Shown: in pieces, positions 45,038-55,802 of the stretch
How positions within the stretch are numbered: position 1 is the first letter of the stretch
Layout: every line of letters starts with the position of its first letter
Assembly (NCBI RefSeq): GCF_000826065.2
Contig: NZ_LN623539.1
Span: forward strand, 1 to 64,000
Direction of reading: 5' to 3'
DNA: 64,000 nucleotides
DNA from: Tessaracoccus massiliensis
Lineage (GTDB): Bacteria; Actinomycetota; Actinomycetes; Propionibacteriales; Propionibacteriaceae
Program-made: the position numbers and the translations under genes
Notes under the pieces: generated by a model
What the model saw: the letters and a program-made list of their open reading frames with translations, nothing else
What the model was told of the DNA's origin: nothing
The model's database searches: none

Positions 45038-45090
45038 TACCGGGCTGGTTCACCCCAGCAAGGTCGGGAAACCGGCCAGGTCAAGAAATT

Positions 45091-45164
45091 GGCCCCGTAG
45101 CGCAGTTGGTTAGCGCGCCGCCCTGTCACGGCGGAGGTCGCGGGTTCGAGTCCCGTCGGGGTCG
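45091..45164 (+). tRNA. tRNA-Asp (anticodon GTC)
   Basis: A complete 74-base cloverleaf: acceptor GGCCCCG pairs with CGGGGTC, the anticodon loop is CTGTCAC (GTC) in a CCGCC/GGCGG stem, and the T-arm reads GCGGGTTCGAGTCCCGT. Discriminator base is G. Confidence 0.97.
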
Positions 45165-45192
45165 CTGGTATGGCGGCAACGCCCAGCCAAAC

Positions 45193-45269
45193 GGCCAGGT
45201 AGCTCAGTTGGTACGAGCGTCCGCCTGAAAAGTGGAAGGTCGCCGGTTCGACCCCGGCCCTGGCCACCA
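45193..45269 (+). tRNA. tRNA-Phe (anticodon GAA) with encoded CCA
   Basis: Acceptor GGCCAGG pairs with CCTGGCC, the anticodon loop is CTGAAAA (GAA) in a TCCGC/GTGGA stem, and the T-arm reads GCCGGTTCGACCCCGGC. Discriminator A at 45266 is followed by an encoded CCA, unlike the neighbouring tRNAs. Confidence 0.97.
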
Positions 45270-45278
45270 CGACACCTG

Positions 45279-45306
45279 CAACCCCCCGCCCAGCGCGGGG
45301 GTTTCT
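45279..45306 (+). terminator. Intrinsic terminator after the tRNA cluster
   Basis: AACCCCCCGC and GCGGGGGTT pair around CCAGC and are followed by TTCTGCTTCT. It lies 10 bases after the tRNA-Phe CCA end and also faces the 3' end of the hydrolase gene on the other strand. Confidence 0.75.
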
Positions 45307-45326
45307 GCTTCTGCGCGAGAAGCCGC

Positions 45327-46277
45327 TCAGGGACGGGCGTAGCAGCGCAGGAAGCGCCCGAACTCGGCGAACGCGACGGCGCGGACGGCCTCGGATGAGA
45401 GCGTCAGGTCGTGCATCGCGTCGGGGACCCGCACGATCACCACGGTGTCGCCCAGCTTCGGCGCGCTGGCCGCGATGAGGTTGACGTCCAGCACGGTGTC
45501 GGCCAACTGGTGCTCCTCGCTCCACGTCCTGCTGAACAGCGACCGCTGCGAGATGGCCACCAGCACCGGGCAGTCGATCCGTAGCCCCTCGGCGACATCG
45601 GATTGGCCCTTGGCGATGGCGGCGAGCCACCCGAACCGCACCTTGAAGTCCGGGTCGCCCTTGAGGTTGAGGTTGAATTCCCATTCCCCGTCCTCGTCTG
45701 CGGAGATGGCGCGCCGGTAGAAGCCCGAGTCGTTGACGGGCACCACCGTGGTGGGAGCAACAGATCTGGCGGCGCTCAGGGCGGGCCGCAGCAGCGTGTT
45801 GCCGTGCGCCTCCAGCCAGGGCGCGTTGAGGACGACGGCGGAGAAGGTGCCGGGCCGCTCGTGGGCGTACAGGGCGCACGTGAGCCCGCCCGTCGAATGG
45901 CCCATCAGCACGATCTCGTCGTGCCCCTCCCCCTGCAGGATGTCGACGGCGGCGTCGAGCTCCACGAAATAGTCGTGCACCTCGCCGATGTAGCCGGCGA
46001 GCTGCCCGGCGCGCAGGGAGCGCCCGTACCGGCGCAGGTCGAGGGCGTAGAAGTCGTAGCCCAACCCGGCCATCGCGTCGGCCAGGTGCCGCTGGAAGAA
46101 GTAGTCGTTCCACCCGTGCACGTAGAGCACCGCACGCGTCGCCGTCGGCGCATTCCGGCGCACGACGGTGGCCGCCAGGGAACCTTCGGGCTCCTTGGCG
46201 TAGGTGGGTTCGTCACCCAGCTCGATCGGGCGCTGTTCGTATCCCGGCAGCTCGGTGTCGGGGACCCAGCCGGTCAT
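45327..46277 (-). CDS. Alpha/beta hydrolase (lysophospholipase-like)
   Basis: The product is 316 residues with an alpha/beta hydrolase fold. The oxyanion histidine region is VLYVHGWNDYFFQ near residue 50, the nucleophile is the serine of VLMGHSTGGLT near residue 126, and the catalytic histidine is probably DAMHDLTLSS near residue 287. It resembles monoacylglycerol/lysophospholipase-type serine hydrolases. The substrate is unknown. No signal peptide. It shares the minus strand with the DUF3073 gene 12 bases upstream. Confidence 0.87.
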   Translation of the reverse strand: MTGWVPDTELPGYEQRPIELGDEPTYAKEPEGSLAATVVRRNAPTATRAVLYVHGWNDYFFQRHLADAMAGLGYDFYALDLRRYGRSLRAGQLAGYIGEVHDYFVELDAAVDILQGEGHDEIVLMGHSTGGLTCALYAHERPGTFSAVVLNAPWLEAHGNTLLRPALSAARSVAPTTVVPVNDSGFYRRAISADEDGEWEFNLNLKGDPDFKVRFGWLAAIAKGQSDVAEGLRIDCPVLVAISQRSLFSRTWSEEHQLADTVLDVNLIAASAPKLGDTVVIVRVPDAMHDLTLSSEAVRAVAFAEFGRFLRCYARP

Positions 46278-46289
46278 GCGAGTGGACTG

Positions 46290-46514
46290 TCAGGAAGAGC
46301 GGCGGTAGTCGCCGAGGTCATCGTCCTCAGGAATCTCGTACTCCGCTGCCAACTCTGCGTAGGGGTCAGGTTCCTCGTTTTCCCGGTCGTCGAACTCGTC
46401 GACAACGTCGCCACGCAACTCACGCTCGAGGGAGGAGAAATCAGTCTCCACCAAACGATACTTGAGCTCACGTGCGACCTTGGTCTGCTTCGCCTTTGCA
46501 CGGCCGCGCCCCAT
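46290..46514 (-). CDS. DUF3073 protein
   Basis: The product is 74 residues. The N-terminus is basic (MGRGRAKAKQTKVARELKY) and the rest strongly acidic (EFDDRENEEPDPYAELAAEY). This matches DUF3073, a small conserved protein widespread in actinobacteria with no established function. The two-charge layout suggests nucleic acid or protein binding. It lies upstream of the hydrolase on the same strand and is divergent from icd. Confidence 0.92.
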   Translation of the reverse strand: MGRGRAKAKQTKVARELKYRLVETDFSSLERELRGDVVDEFDDRENEEPDPYAELAAEYEIPEDDDLGDYRRSS

Positions 46515-46683
46515 ATCGGGTCGACCCCCTTGCTTTGCTCATCGCGTACTTGCCGCGGATCTGGTCACTAACTCGTGGGGTACAGGCTACCCAATGGACC
46601 CGATTAGTCCAAAGCACCACGCAGGTCGCTCACCTCCTGTTCGCAACCGACGAACAGGTACAACGTCATCGCGCGATCGCTAA

Positions 46684-48927
<2,244 letters not shown>

Positions 48928-48939
48928 TCGCTGCAGCAG

Positions 48940-49158
48940 ATGCAGCAACGCGCCCGTGACCTCCTGGCCGGAAGGCTGGTGGTGGTCACGGGCGCTTCTG
49001 CTGGCATCGGCAGGGCGTTCGTGGAATCCGTGGCCTCGCCCGGCACGCGCTTCGTGCTGGTGGCCCGACGGCGCCCTGAGCTGGAATCGCTCGCTGAGGC
49101 CGTGTGGGCACGGGGCGGGGAGGCGCCGGTGCAGGCCGTGGACCTCCGGGACCCTGGC
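48940..49158 (+). pseudogene. Remnant of a short-chain dehydrogenase
   Basis: In the first 73 codons the frame gives a good SDR start: the nucleotide motif RLVVVTGASAGIGRAFVES and then VLVARRRPELESLAE and QAVDLRD. SDRs are about 250 residues and need a later YxxxK motif, but homology stops near 49158 and the frame ends without it. A different frame then gives LAVKELRRELG and stops at 49228, which may be a displaced piece of the C-terminus after an internal deletion. It lies 12 bases after icd. Confidence 0.7.
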
Positions 49159-49212
49159 CGTCAAGGAACTGCGCCGAGAACTGGGCTCCGCTGCCACGCC
49201 GAGAAGCATCAA

Positions 49213-49242
49213 GGTCGCCGGCCCCTGACGGGACCGGCGACC
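49213..49242 (+). terminator. Hairpin after the SDR remnant
   Basis: GGTCGCCGG (49213-49221) and CCGGCGACC (49234-49242) form a perfect nine-base stem, extended inside by CCC/GGG. No T-run follows, so it is either a rho-independent-like hairpin or an mRNA 3'-end stabiliser. Confidence 0.45.
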
Positions 49243-49271
49243 TCGCAAGAATTGGGGGGAGAATACTCGCA

Positions 49272-49292
49272 GATGCCCCTCTACAGGGGGCA
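49272..49292. terminator. Hairpin between the SDR remnant and the DJ-1 gene
   Basis: ATGCCCC and GGGGCAT (with an extra G) pair around a TCTACAG loop. It lies 26 bases from the DJ-1/PfpI stop codon and could end transcription from either side. Confidence 0.4.
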
Positions 49293-49317
49293 TGCGACCG
49301 TTTCCTCTCCTTGATTC

Positions 49318-49866
49318 TCAGGCGGTCTGGCCTTCGTGCTTGCCCTCGCCGATCTCCTCGACGAGCTTCTTGTTGAAGGCGGGCAGGTCGTCGGGCGTGC
49401 GGCTGGAGACCAGGCCCTGATCCACCACGACCTCTTCATCGACCCACTCGGCGCCGGCGTTGCGCAGGTCCGTCTGCAGGCTGGAGTACGAGGTGAGCTT
49501 GCGGCCCTTCAGCACGTCGGCCTCGGTGAGGATCCAGCCGCCGTGGCAGATCACGCCCACCGGCTTGTGCTCCGCGAAGAAGTCGCGGGTGAACTTCACC
49601 GAGGCTTCGTCCATGCGCAGGTGATCGGCGTTGACGACGCCGCCGGGCAGGACGAGCGCGTCGAAATCTGCTGCCTTGACGTCGGCGCTGGCCTTGTCAA
49701 CCTTCTGGGTGTGACCATTCTTGCCCTCCACCTCGCCGCTCTCTGGGGCGACCAAGGTGAGCTCAGCGCCCTCCTGCTCGAGCGTCTCCCAGGGGCTGGT
49801 GAGTTCGGAATCCTCATAACCATCGGTCAGGAGGAAAGCGACCTTCTTGCCGGACAGCTTGGACAT
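49318..49866 (-). CDS. DJ-1/PfpI family protein
   Basis: The product is 182 residues with a class I glutamine-amidotransferase-like fold. The conserved cysteine lies in GVICHGGWILTEAD near residue 104, the histidine follows it directly, and an acidic residue is in LLTDGYEDSEL near residue 18. This is the PfpI/DJ-1 group, linked in other bacteria to stress, deglycation or proteolysis, with no single agreed reaction. ATG at 49866 has AGGAG seven bases upstream and is preferred to the ATG two codons earlier, which is too close to it. Confidence 0.9.
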   Translation of the reverse strand: MSKLSGKKVAFLLTDGYEDSELTSPWETLEQEGAELTLVAPESGEVEGKNGHTQKVDKASADVKAADFDALVLPGGVVNADHLRMDEASVKFTRDFFAEHKPVGVICHGGWILTEADVLKGRKLTSYSSLQTDLRNAGAEWVDEEVVVDQGLVSSRTPDDLPAFNKKLVEEIGEGKHEGQTA

Positions 49867-49969
49867 TGTCATCTCCTATTGTTGGGGTGCTTTCCAGGCT
49901 AGCCAGCGTCCAGTCGTCGTCCAACCCCCTTTAGTGTGGCTGATCCCCTGATGAGGAGCATTGATTCAG

Positions 49970-49983
49970 GCATCGCATGATGC
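49970..49983 (+). promoter_or_regulatory. Inverted repeat upstream of vapB
   Basis: GCATC-GCAT-GATGC is a perfect five-base-arm inverted repeat 12 bases before the vapB ATG. Another TGATGCATGC overlaps the start. These fit binding by the VapB-VapC complex for autoregulation. No ribosome site is visible, so the message may be leaderless. Confidence 0.5.
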
Positions 49984-49995
49984 GAATATTGATGC

Positions 49996-50193
49996 ATGCG
50001 CACGACTGTCACCCTCGACGAGGAACTGTTGGAGAAGGCCAGCAAACTGACCGGCATCAGCGAACGCTCCGCCCTTCTGAGGGAAGGGCTCAACGCGCTG
50101 ATCCGCGCCGAGAGCGCCCGCCGCCTGGCAGCACTGGGAGGAAGCGATCCTGACGCGGCAGCGCCCCACCGACGTCGGGATGAGCCTCGGTGA
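49996..50193 (+). CDS. vapB: VapB-type antitoxin
   Basis: The product is 65 residues with an N-terminal ribbon-helix-helix region (MRTTVTLDEELLEKASKLTG then SERSALLREGLNALIR) and a basic tail that should bind the toxin. It is a type II antitoxin and autoregulator. Its stop overlaps the vapC start, the usual toxin-antitoxin layout. Confidence 0.88.
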   Translation: MRTTVTLDEELLEKASKLTGISERSALLREGLNALIRAESARRLAALGGSDPDAAAPHRRRDEPR

Positions 50194-50579
50194 TTCTCGC
50201 CGACACATCCATCTGGATCGATCACCTCCATCGCCCTGAGGAAGCGCTTCGGAAACACCTGGTGGCCGGAGCGATCAGGACCCACCCGCTCGTCATCCAC
50301 GAACTGGCACTGGGGTCGATCCGCAACCGCGAGGCGTTCCTCGAATCAATCAACGAACTCCTACGCCTTCCCGCCCTGACGCACTCCGAGTTCCTCGAGT
50401 TCGTCAAGCGGCGGGCCTTGTGGGGGCGGGGCCTCAGCGCCGTTGACGTGCATCTTCTGGGCTCAGTCGCCATCACCGAAGGCACCAGCTTGTGGACCAG
50501 GGACAAGCGGCTACGGGCAGCCGCCGAGGAATTGGGTCTCGGCTACTTGCCGGACTCCTCGAGTCGCCCGGCGACGTAG
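50190..50579 (+). CDS. vapC: VapC-type PIN-domain toxin
   Basis: The product is 129 residues, a PIN ribonuclease. The acidic active-site residues appear as D5 (ILADTSIWI), E38 (VIHELALG), D86 (LSAVDVHLL) and D105 (LWTRDKRL). The family cleaves tRNA or rRNA when not bound by the antitoxin. All four acids are present, so it is probably active. Its 3' end overlaps the trpB 3' end on the other strand by 37 bases, suggesting insertion beside a core gene. Confidence 0.9.
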   Translation: MILADTSIWIDHLHRPEEALRKHLVAGAIRTHPLVIHELALGSIRNREAFLESINELLRLPALTHSEFLEFVKRRALWGRGLSAVDVHLLGSVAITEGTSLWTRDKRLRAAAEELGLGYLPDSSSRPAT

Positions 50580-51733
50580 TCGATGTCCTTGTCCCCACGG
50601 CCGGACAGGTTGACCACGATGACCTCGTCGCGGCTCATCGACCGGGCGATCCGCATCGCATGGGCCAGCGCATGGCAGGACTCCAGGGCAGGGATGATGC
50701 CCTCGGTGCGGCACAGGAGCTTGAACGCGTCGAGCGTCTCGTCGTCTGAGGCGTGCACATACTCGACGCGGCCGATGTCGCGCAGGTGCGCGTGCTGCGG
50801 CCCGATGCCGGGGTAGTCCAGGCCGGAGGCGATGGAGTGCACAGCGGACGGCTCGCCGTCCTCGTCCTGCAGCACCATCGTCTTCATGCCGTGCAGCATG
50901 CCGTGCGTGCCGTGCGTCATGGTGGCCGCGTGCTCGCCGATGGTGCTCAGGTCGCGGCCGGCGGGCTCCACGCCGAAGATCTTGACCGACTCGTCGTCGA
51001 GGAATGCGTTGAAGATGCCCATGGCGTTGGATCCACCACCCACACAGGCGACCACAGCGTCCGGCAGCTTGTTCTCCTTGGCGAGGATCTGTTCGCGGGT
51101 CTCGCGCCCGACGATGGACTGGAAGTCGCGCACGATGGTGGGGTACGGGTGCGGGCCGACGACGGAGCCGATCGCGAAGAAGGTGTCCTTGTAGTCGGCT
51201 GCGAACACGTCGAAGGCCGAGTCGACGGCATCCTTCAGACACGCGCCGCCACTTGTGACTGGCACGATGGTGGCCCCGAGAAGCTCCATCCGCACGACGT
51301 TGGGTCGCTGCTTCTCGATGTCGATGGCGCCCATGTGGATCTCGCACTCGAGCCCCAGCAGAGCCGCGGCGGTGGCGAGCGCGACGCCATGCTGGCCGGC
51401 ACCGGTCTCGGCGAGCAACTTCTTCTTGCCCATCCGCTTCGCGAGGAGCCCCTCACCCAGGCAGTGGTTGATCTTGTGTGCGCCCGTGTGGTTGAGGTCT
51501 TCGCGCTTGAGATAGATGGTGGCGCCGCTGAGCTCCTGAGTCAGCCGCTCGGCCTTGAACAGCGGCGACGGCCGCCCCACGTAGTCGGTCAGGAGCGCGT
51601 CATACTCCGCCATGAACGACGGGTCAGCGATCGCTTCCTGGTATGCCTCAGCCACCTCCGCAAGGGGCGTCTCGAGCTGGGGCGGCACGAACCGTCCGCC
51701 GTACTGACCGAAGAATCCATCTGCTGCGTTGCT
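50543..51733 (-). CDS. trpB: Tryptophan synthase beta chain, stand-alone
   Basis: The product is 396 residues, a pyridoxal-phosphate enzyme that makes tryptophan from indole and serine. The PLP lysine is K88 in [11 protein letters not shown], the phosphate loop is [10 protein letters not shown] near residue 232, and catalytic-site sequence includes [11 protein letters not shown] near residue 110. Length and sequence match the TrpB1 group. No trpA or other trp gene is beside it, so it may be a second copy that salvages indole rather than part of the main pathway. GTG at 51733 gives the family-typical N-terminus. The frame extends 14 codons further upstream. Confidence 0.9.
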   Translation of the reverse strand, partial: SNAADGFFGQYGGRFVPPQLETPLAEVAEAYQEAIADPSFMAEYDALLTDYVGRPSPLFKAERLTQELSGATIYLKREDLNHTGAHKINHCLGEGLLAKRMGKKKLLAETGAGQHGVALATAAALLGLECEIHMGAIDIEKQRPNVVRMELLGATIVPVTSGGACLKDAVDSAFDVFAADYKDTFFAIGSVVGPHPYPTIVRDFQSIVGRETREQILAKENKLPDAVVACVGGGSNAMGIFNAFLDDESVKIFGVEPAGRDLSTIGEHAATMTHGTHGMLHGMKTMVLQDEDGEPSAVHSIASGLDYPGIGPQHAHLRDIGRVEYVHASDDETLDAFKLLCRTEGIIPALESCHALAHAMRIARSMSRDEVIVVNLSGRGDKDIDYVAGRLEESGK

Positions 51734-51816
51734 CACGGTGCTGAGCCTACTGACCCGGCCCCCGCCCGCCCGCACGGCCCCTGCCCATCGTCATTGGCCA
51801 CTGAGCATCGTGCCCG

Positions 51817-51857
51817 CGCTGGTTGAGCCCGCGAGTTCTACGAGCGGTGTCGAAACC
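51817..51857 (+). repeat. Intergenic palindromic repeat, copy 5
   Basis: Forty-one bases from CGCTGGTTGAGC to GTGTCGAAACC, identical to 229-269 read on the other strand. The following bases CTCTGAAGCCTCCC match those after the glyQS copy (one mismatch over 24 bases), so the element boundary may extend beyond GAAACC. Confidence 0.88.
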
Positions 51858-51941
51858 TCTGAAGCCTCCCCAGCACCTTCACCACGGCGGTTGTGCTCCG
51901 TCTAGGCTGGGGGAAGAAGGACGCGAGTGTTACCCGAACGC

Positions 51942-52308
51942 ATGGAAGGCGACCTCGGGCTGCCACGTCCCGGCGTGGCCTCGAAACTCGCGGCCTGGCG
52001 GCTGGCCTGGAGCGAGATCTCCCGCGGCCACGTGCTGATCCGCTCCCTCGAACAGGTCCACGGCGAGCCCGGCTCACCGGAACTGGCCAAGGATCTCAGC
52101 GCGTTGCGGGAAGAGGTGGTGGCCGAGCGCCGACGCCTCGGTCGCCGTCGAAGTGGAGCGCCAGCCGGCAGCCTGCAGTCGCTGCAGCAGGAGATCGACG
52201 CCTGCAACCACCACTTCGAGCAGATGTCGAAGGAGTTGGGCCAACGGTTGGCGGAGGAACACCGCTGCTGGGCGAGCACCTGTACGGCGCGGACCAGCCT
52301 GGCGCCAC
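51942..52308 (+). other. Possible small hypothetical gene, perhaps broken
   Basis: From ATG at 51942 the first about 110 codons give a balanced, helix-forming sequence (KLAAWRLAWSEISRGHVLIR, ELAKDLSALREEVVAERRRL, EQMSKELGQRLAEEH) unlike the arginine/proline-rich shadows nearby. After about 52262 it becomes low-quality and runs antisense into the ornithine-cyclodeaminase-like gene. A neighbouring frame gives LLGEHLYGADQPGATQA there, so one frameshift may separate a short intact protein. The function is unknown, and it may not be a gene. Confidence 0.35.
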
Positions 52309-53238
52309 TCAGGCGAGGGCGACGCCGAGCCCGAGGGCCGCCGCGTTGGCGGCCACCTCGGCGGCCACGACGATGTCGCTGGCCGCGTTGCCCAGGTTCT
52401 GGCAGAGCAAACGGCCGATCGGGCGCCCTTCTGCCAGACGACGACCCACCCAGTCGGTCGCCAGCGGGTAATCCTCCCCCAGCTTCGCGGGGGCGACGGC
52501 GGCGAACTGGTCCACATCGTCGGACCAGACGATGCACGTCGACGCCAGGCCGGCGCCCACCGAGCTGGCGTAATCCAGCGGCAGCAGCACCACGTCGTCG
52601 CGCAGCGGCTCGCCGTCGAGCTCTGAACCGTGAAGCCCGATGGGCAGCCCCGTGATGATGGCCCCAGCGCGGGCGAGGGCGCCACGCGACTGCGACACCG
52701 CAATCTCCAGCCCAACTCCCGCAGCAAAGCCCCGGACGTCCTCGAGCGCTTCGGCCCGGCGACCCACGACGGTCACGTCGCGGTACCCCAACACGGCGAG
52801 CACCCGCAGGTGCGAGCGGGCCTGCGTGCCGGTGCCCACGAAGACGACCGGCTCATCGACCGGCACGAACGCCCGCAGGGAGGCACCGGTCACCGCAGCG
52901 GTGCGCAGCGCGGTCAGCGCCCCGGCAGCCATCAGACACACGGGCGCGCCCGTCTCAGCATCACTGACGATCATCAGGCCGTTGGCCGTCGGCAGCCCCA
53001 ACGAGGCGTTCTCGGGCACCAGGGTGATCCACTTGCAGCCCAACAACCCCGGCGCAGACACAGGCATGGCGTTGGCGAACGCGTTGTCCCCGAACGTCAC
53101 CGTGGGTTTGGGCGGCACCTGCGCCTCGCCGTCGGCACGCATCCGCAGCGCCTGCTCCGCAAGCTCGACGGCGCGCTCGGGCGACGGCAGCGCGGCCTCG
53201 ACGGCGGCGTCGCTGAGGTAGCGCAATTCCCCGGTCAC
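52309..53238 (-). CDS. Ornithine cyclodeaminase / mu-crystallin family protein
   Basis: The product is 309 residues with an NAD(P)-binding core: PVVFVGTGTQARSHLRVLAV near residue 128, TAAVTGASLRAFVP before it, and LLGCKWITLVPENASLGLPT near residue 65. The family includes ornithine cyclodeaminases, ketimine reductases and siderophore 2,3-diaminopropionate enzymes. The substrate cannot be chosen here, and no arginine or siderophore genes are adjacent. It follows purM with a four-base gap and may be read from the pur transcript. Confidence 0.83.
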   Translation of the reverse strand: MTGELRYLSDAAVEAALPSPERAVELAEQALRMRADGEAQVPPKPTVTFGDNAFANAMPVSAPGLLGCKWITLVPENASLGLPTANGLMIVSDAETGAPVCLMAAGALTALRTAAVTGASLRAFVPVDEPVVFVGTGTQARSHLRVLAVLGYRDVTVVGRRAEALEDVRGFAAGVGLEIAVSQSRGALARAGAIITGLPIGLHGSELDGEPLRDDVVLLPLDYASSVGAGLASTCIVWSDDVDQFAAVAPAKLGEDYPLATDWVGRRLAEGRPIGRLLCQNLGNAASDIVVAAEVAANAAALGLGVALA

Positions 53239-53242
53239 CGGG

Positions 53243-54289
53243 TCAGACCAGGACGGCGGCGCCGGGACCCTCGACGGCCTGCACCTCTCCCAGCACCCAG
53301 GACTCCACGCCGCGACCCTTCAGCAGCGCCAGCGCCGCGTCGACCTCGCTCTGCGGCAGCATGGCCACCATGCCCACACCCATGTTCAGAGTGGCGTCGA
53401 TGTCCGGCTGCGACACCTCGCCCACCTCCTGCACCAGCTGGAAGATGGCCGGCGGGGTCCAGCTGGAGCGCTGCAGCACGGCGGTGTGGTCACCGGGCAT
53501 CACGCGGGCCAGGTTGTTGGCCAACCCGCCGCCGGTGACGTGGCTCATGGCATGCACCTCAACCTCGCGGATGAGTTCCAGCACGTCGAGGGCGTAGATC
53601 TTCGTGGGCTCCAGCAGTTCCTCGCCGAGGGTGCGACCCAACTCGTCGACGTGGCGGTCCAGCGACCACCCCGCCTGCTCCAGCAGCACATGCCGCACCA
53701 GGGAGTAGCCGTTGGAGTGCAGGCCGGAGGCGGCCATCGCGATGACCGCGTCGCCCGCGCGAACGCGCTGAGCGCCCAGGATCTTCGACTTCTCGACGAC
53801 ACCGGTGGTGGCGCCCGCGATGTCGTACTCGTCGGGTCTCAACAGCCCGGGGTGTTCGGCCGTCTCGCCGCCCAGCAACGAGCAGCCGGCCGCCACGCAC
53901 GCCTCCGCGATGCCCTTCACGATGGCCGCGATCCGCTCGGGCACCACCTTGCCGCACGCGATGTAATCCGTCACGAACAGCGGCTCGGCGCCGGCGACGA
54001 CCAGGTCGTCGACGAGCATGCCGATCAGGTCGAAACCGATCGTGTCGTGCTTGTCCATGGCCTGCGCGATGGCGACCTTGGTGCCCACGCCGTCGGTGGA
54101 GGTGGCCAGCACGGGGTGTTCGTAGTGCTTGAAGGCGGAGGCGTCGAAGAAACCGGCGAACCCGCCGAGCCCGCCGAGCACCTCGTTGCGCCGGGTCTGG
54201 GCGACGTGGGCCTTCATCAGTTCGACGGCGCGGTCGCCCGCCTCGATGTCGACGCCGGCTGCTGCGTAGGCGCTCTTCTGCTCGGTCAC
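53243..54289 (-). CDS. purM: Phosphoribosylformylglycinamidine cyclo-ligase
   Basis: The product is 348 residues and closes the imidazole ring in purine synthesis (AIR synthetase, ATP-dependent). Signatures are STDGVGTKVAIA near residue 67, GFDLIGMLVDDLVVAGAEPL near residue 86, GGETAEHPG near residue 145, and HVTGGGLANNLARVMP near residue 265. GTG at 54289 overlaps the purF stop (GTGA), so the two are co-translated. The frame continues into purF upstream, but that is shadow. Confidence 0.96.
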   Translation of the reverse strand: MTEQKSAYAAAGVDIEAGDRAVELMKAHVAQTRRNEVLGGLGGFAGFFDASAFKHYEHPVLATSTDGVGTKVAIAQAMDKHDTIGFDLIGMLVDDLVVAGAEPLFVTDYIACGKVVPERIAAIVKGIAEACVAAGCSLLGGETAEHPGLLRPDEYDIAGATTGVVEKSKILGAQRVRAGDAVIAMAASGLHSNGYSLVRHVLLEQAGWSLDRHVDELGRTLGEELLEPTKIYALDVLELIREVEVHAMSHVTGGGLANNLARVMPGDHTAVLQRSSWTPPAIFQLVQEVGEVSQPDIDATLNMGVGMVAMLPQSEVDAALALLKGRGVESWVLGEVQAVEGPGAAVLV

Positions 54290-55770
54290 GTGATCTTCTC
54301 CAGTTTCAGCAGTTCGGCCTGGGCCGGTGGGATGGCGATGGGGTAGTTGCCGTCGAAGCAGGCGCGGCACAGGTTCCCGGCCGGCACCTGCGTGGCCTCG
54401 GTGAGCCCCTCCAGCGAGACGAAGCCCAGCGAATCCGCCCCGATGGAGCGGCAGATCTGGTCGACGGTCAGCCCGGGCGCGATGAGCTCGGCGCGGGTGG
54501 AGAAGTCGATGCCGTAGAAGCATGGCCACTCCACCGGCGGCGACGAGATGCGCACGTGCACCTCCGCGGCGCCCGCCTCGCGCAGCATCCGCACCAGCGC
54601 GCGCTGCGTGTTGCCGCGCACGATGGAATCGTCGACGACGACGAGCCGCTTGCCGCCGATCTCCTCCCGCAGCGGGTTGAGCTTCAACCGGATGCCGAGC
54701 TGTCTGATCGTCTGGCTGGGCTCGATGAACGTGCGGCCCACGTAGTTGTTCTTGACGAGGCCCTGGCCGTAGGGGATGCCGGAGGCGCGGGCGAAACCCA
54801 CGGCCGACGGGATGCCGGACTGCGGGACGGGGATGACCATGTCCGCCTCGGCCGGGCACTCCTCGGCCAGCTTCTCCCCCACCCGGATCCGCACGGCGTT
54901 GACGCTCGACCCGGCGATCGTCGTGTCGGGGCGCGCCACGTAGACGTATTCGAAGATGCAGCCCTTCGGCTTGGCTTCGGCGAACCGGCGGGACCGGATG
55001 CCGCCCTCGTCGATGGTCAGCAGTTCGCCGGGTTCCACCTCGCGGATGAAGCTGGCGCCCACCAGGTCCAGCGCGGCGGTCTCGGAGGCCACCACCCAGC
55101 CGTTCGACAGGCGCCCCAGCACCAGCGGCCGCACCCCCTGCGGGTCACGCGCGGCGAACAGCGTGGTCTCGGTCATGAAGGTGAGGCAGAAGGCGCCCTT
55201 GATCCGCGGCAGCACCGTCATCGCGATGTCCTCGATGCCCTGCCCCGGGAAGGCGGCAATCAGCGCGGTGATCAGCGTGGTGTCGTTGGTCGAATCCATC
55301 GCCTTCTGCTTGGAGACGTGCTGCTCCGACGGCGCGAGCTCGGCCAGCCACTCCTCCAGCTCATGCGTGTTGGTGATGTTGCCGTTGTGTGCGAGCGCCA
55401 ACCCCTTGCCCTGCACGGAGCGGAAGGTGGGCTGCGCGTTCTGCCACACGCTGGCCCCCGTCGTCGCGTAGCGGGTGTGCCCGATGGCGAGGCGGCCCTG
55501 CAGCGACCTCAGCGTCGCCTGGTCGAAGATCTGGCTCACCAGACCCATGTCCTTGAACACCATGATGCGCTCGAGGTTGGACACCGCCATCCCCGCGGAC
55601 TCCTGCCCGCGGTGCTGGAGGGCGAACAGGCCGTAGTAGGTCAGTTGCGCAACATCCTCTTCCGGGGCGAACACCCCGAAGACGCCGCATTCTTCCTTCG
55701 GGCCCTCGAAAGCCCCGGAATGATCATTGCCCAGCACGGGGCGAACTCTACCCCTACTCTTAGGCCGCAT
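54286..55770 (-). CDS. purF: Amidophosphoribosyltransferase
   Basis: The product is 494 residues and starts purine synthesis by adding glutamine nitrogen to PRPP. After a 27-residue propeptide, the nucleophile is cysteine 28 in KEECGVFGV, exposed when the propeptide is removed. The glutaminase half has LFALQHRGQESAGMAVS and AIGHTRYATTGA. The transferase half has the PRPP motif RLVVVDDSIVRGNTQRALV. Cysteines that ligate a structural 4Fe-4S cluster in this class (for example CRACFDGNYPIA) are present. The first ATG at 55770 or a GTG at 55737 could be used. Confidence 0.96.
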   Translation of the reverse strand: MRPKSRGRVRPVLGNDHSGAFEGPKEECGVFGVFAPEEDVAQLTYYGLFALQHRGQESAGMAVSNLERIMVFKDMGLVSQIFDQATLRSLQGRLAIGHTRYATTGASVWQNAQPTFRSVQGKGLALAHNGNITNTHELEEWLAELAPSEQHVSKQKAMDSTNDTTLITALIAAFPGQGIEDIAMTVLPRIKGAFCLTFMTETTLFAARDPQGVRPLVLGRLSNGWVVASETAALDLVGASFIREVEPGELLTIDEGGIRSRRFAEAKPKGCIFEYVYVARPDTTIAGSSVNAVRIRVGEKLAEECPAEADMVIPVPQSGIPSAVGFARASGIPYGQGLVKNNYVGRTFIEPSQTIRQLGIRLKLNPLREEIGGKRLVVVDDSIVRGNTQRALVRMLREAGAAEVHVRISSPPVEWPCFYGIDFSTRAELIAPGLTVDQICRSIGADSLGFVSLEGLTEATQVPAGNLCRACFDGNYPIAIPPAQAELLKLEKIT

Positions 55771-55802
55771 GACGACGTGGCCGGGCTGGGCACTTCGCCA
55801 GG

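Noticed and set aside
50190-50579. vapC as an inactive toxin
   Set aside because: All four PIN acidic residues are present, so there is no reason to call it inactive.
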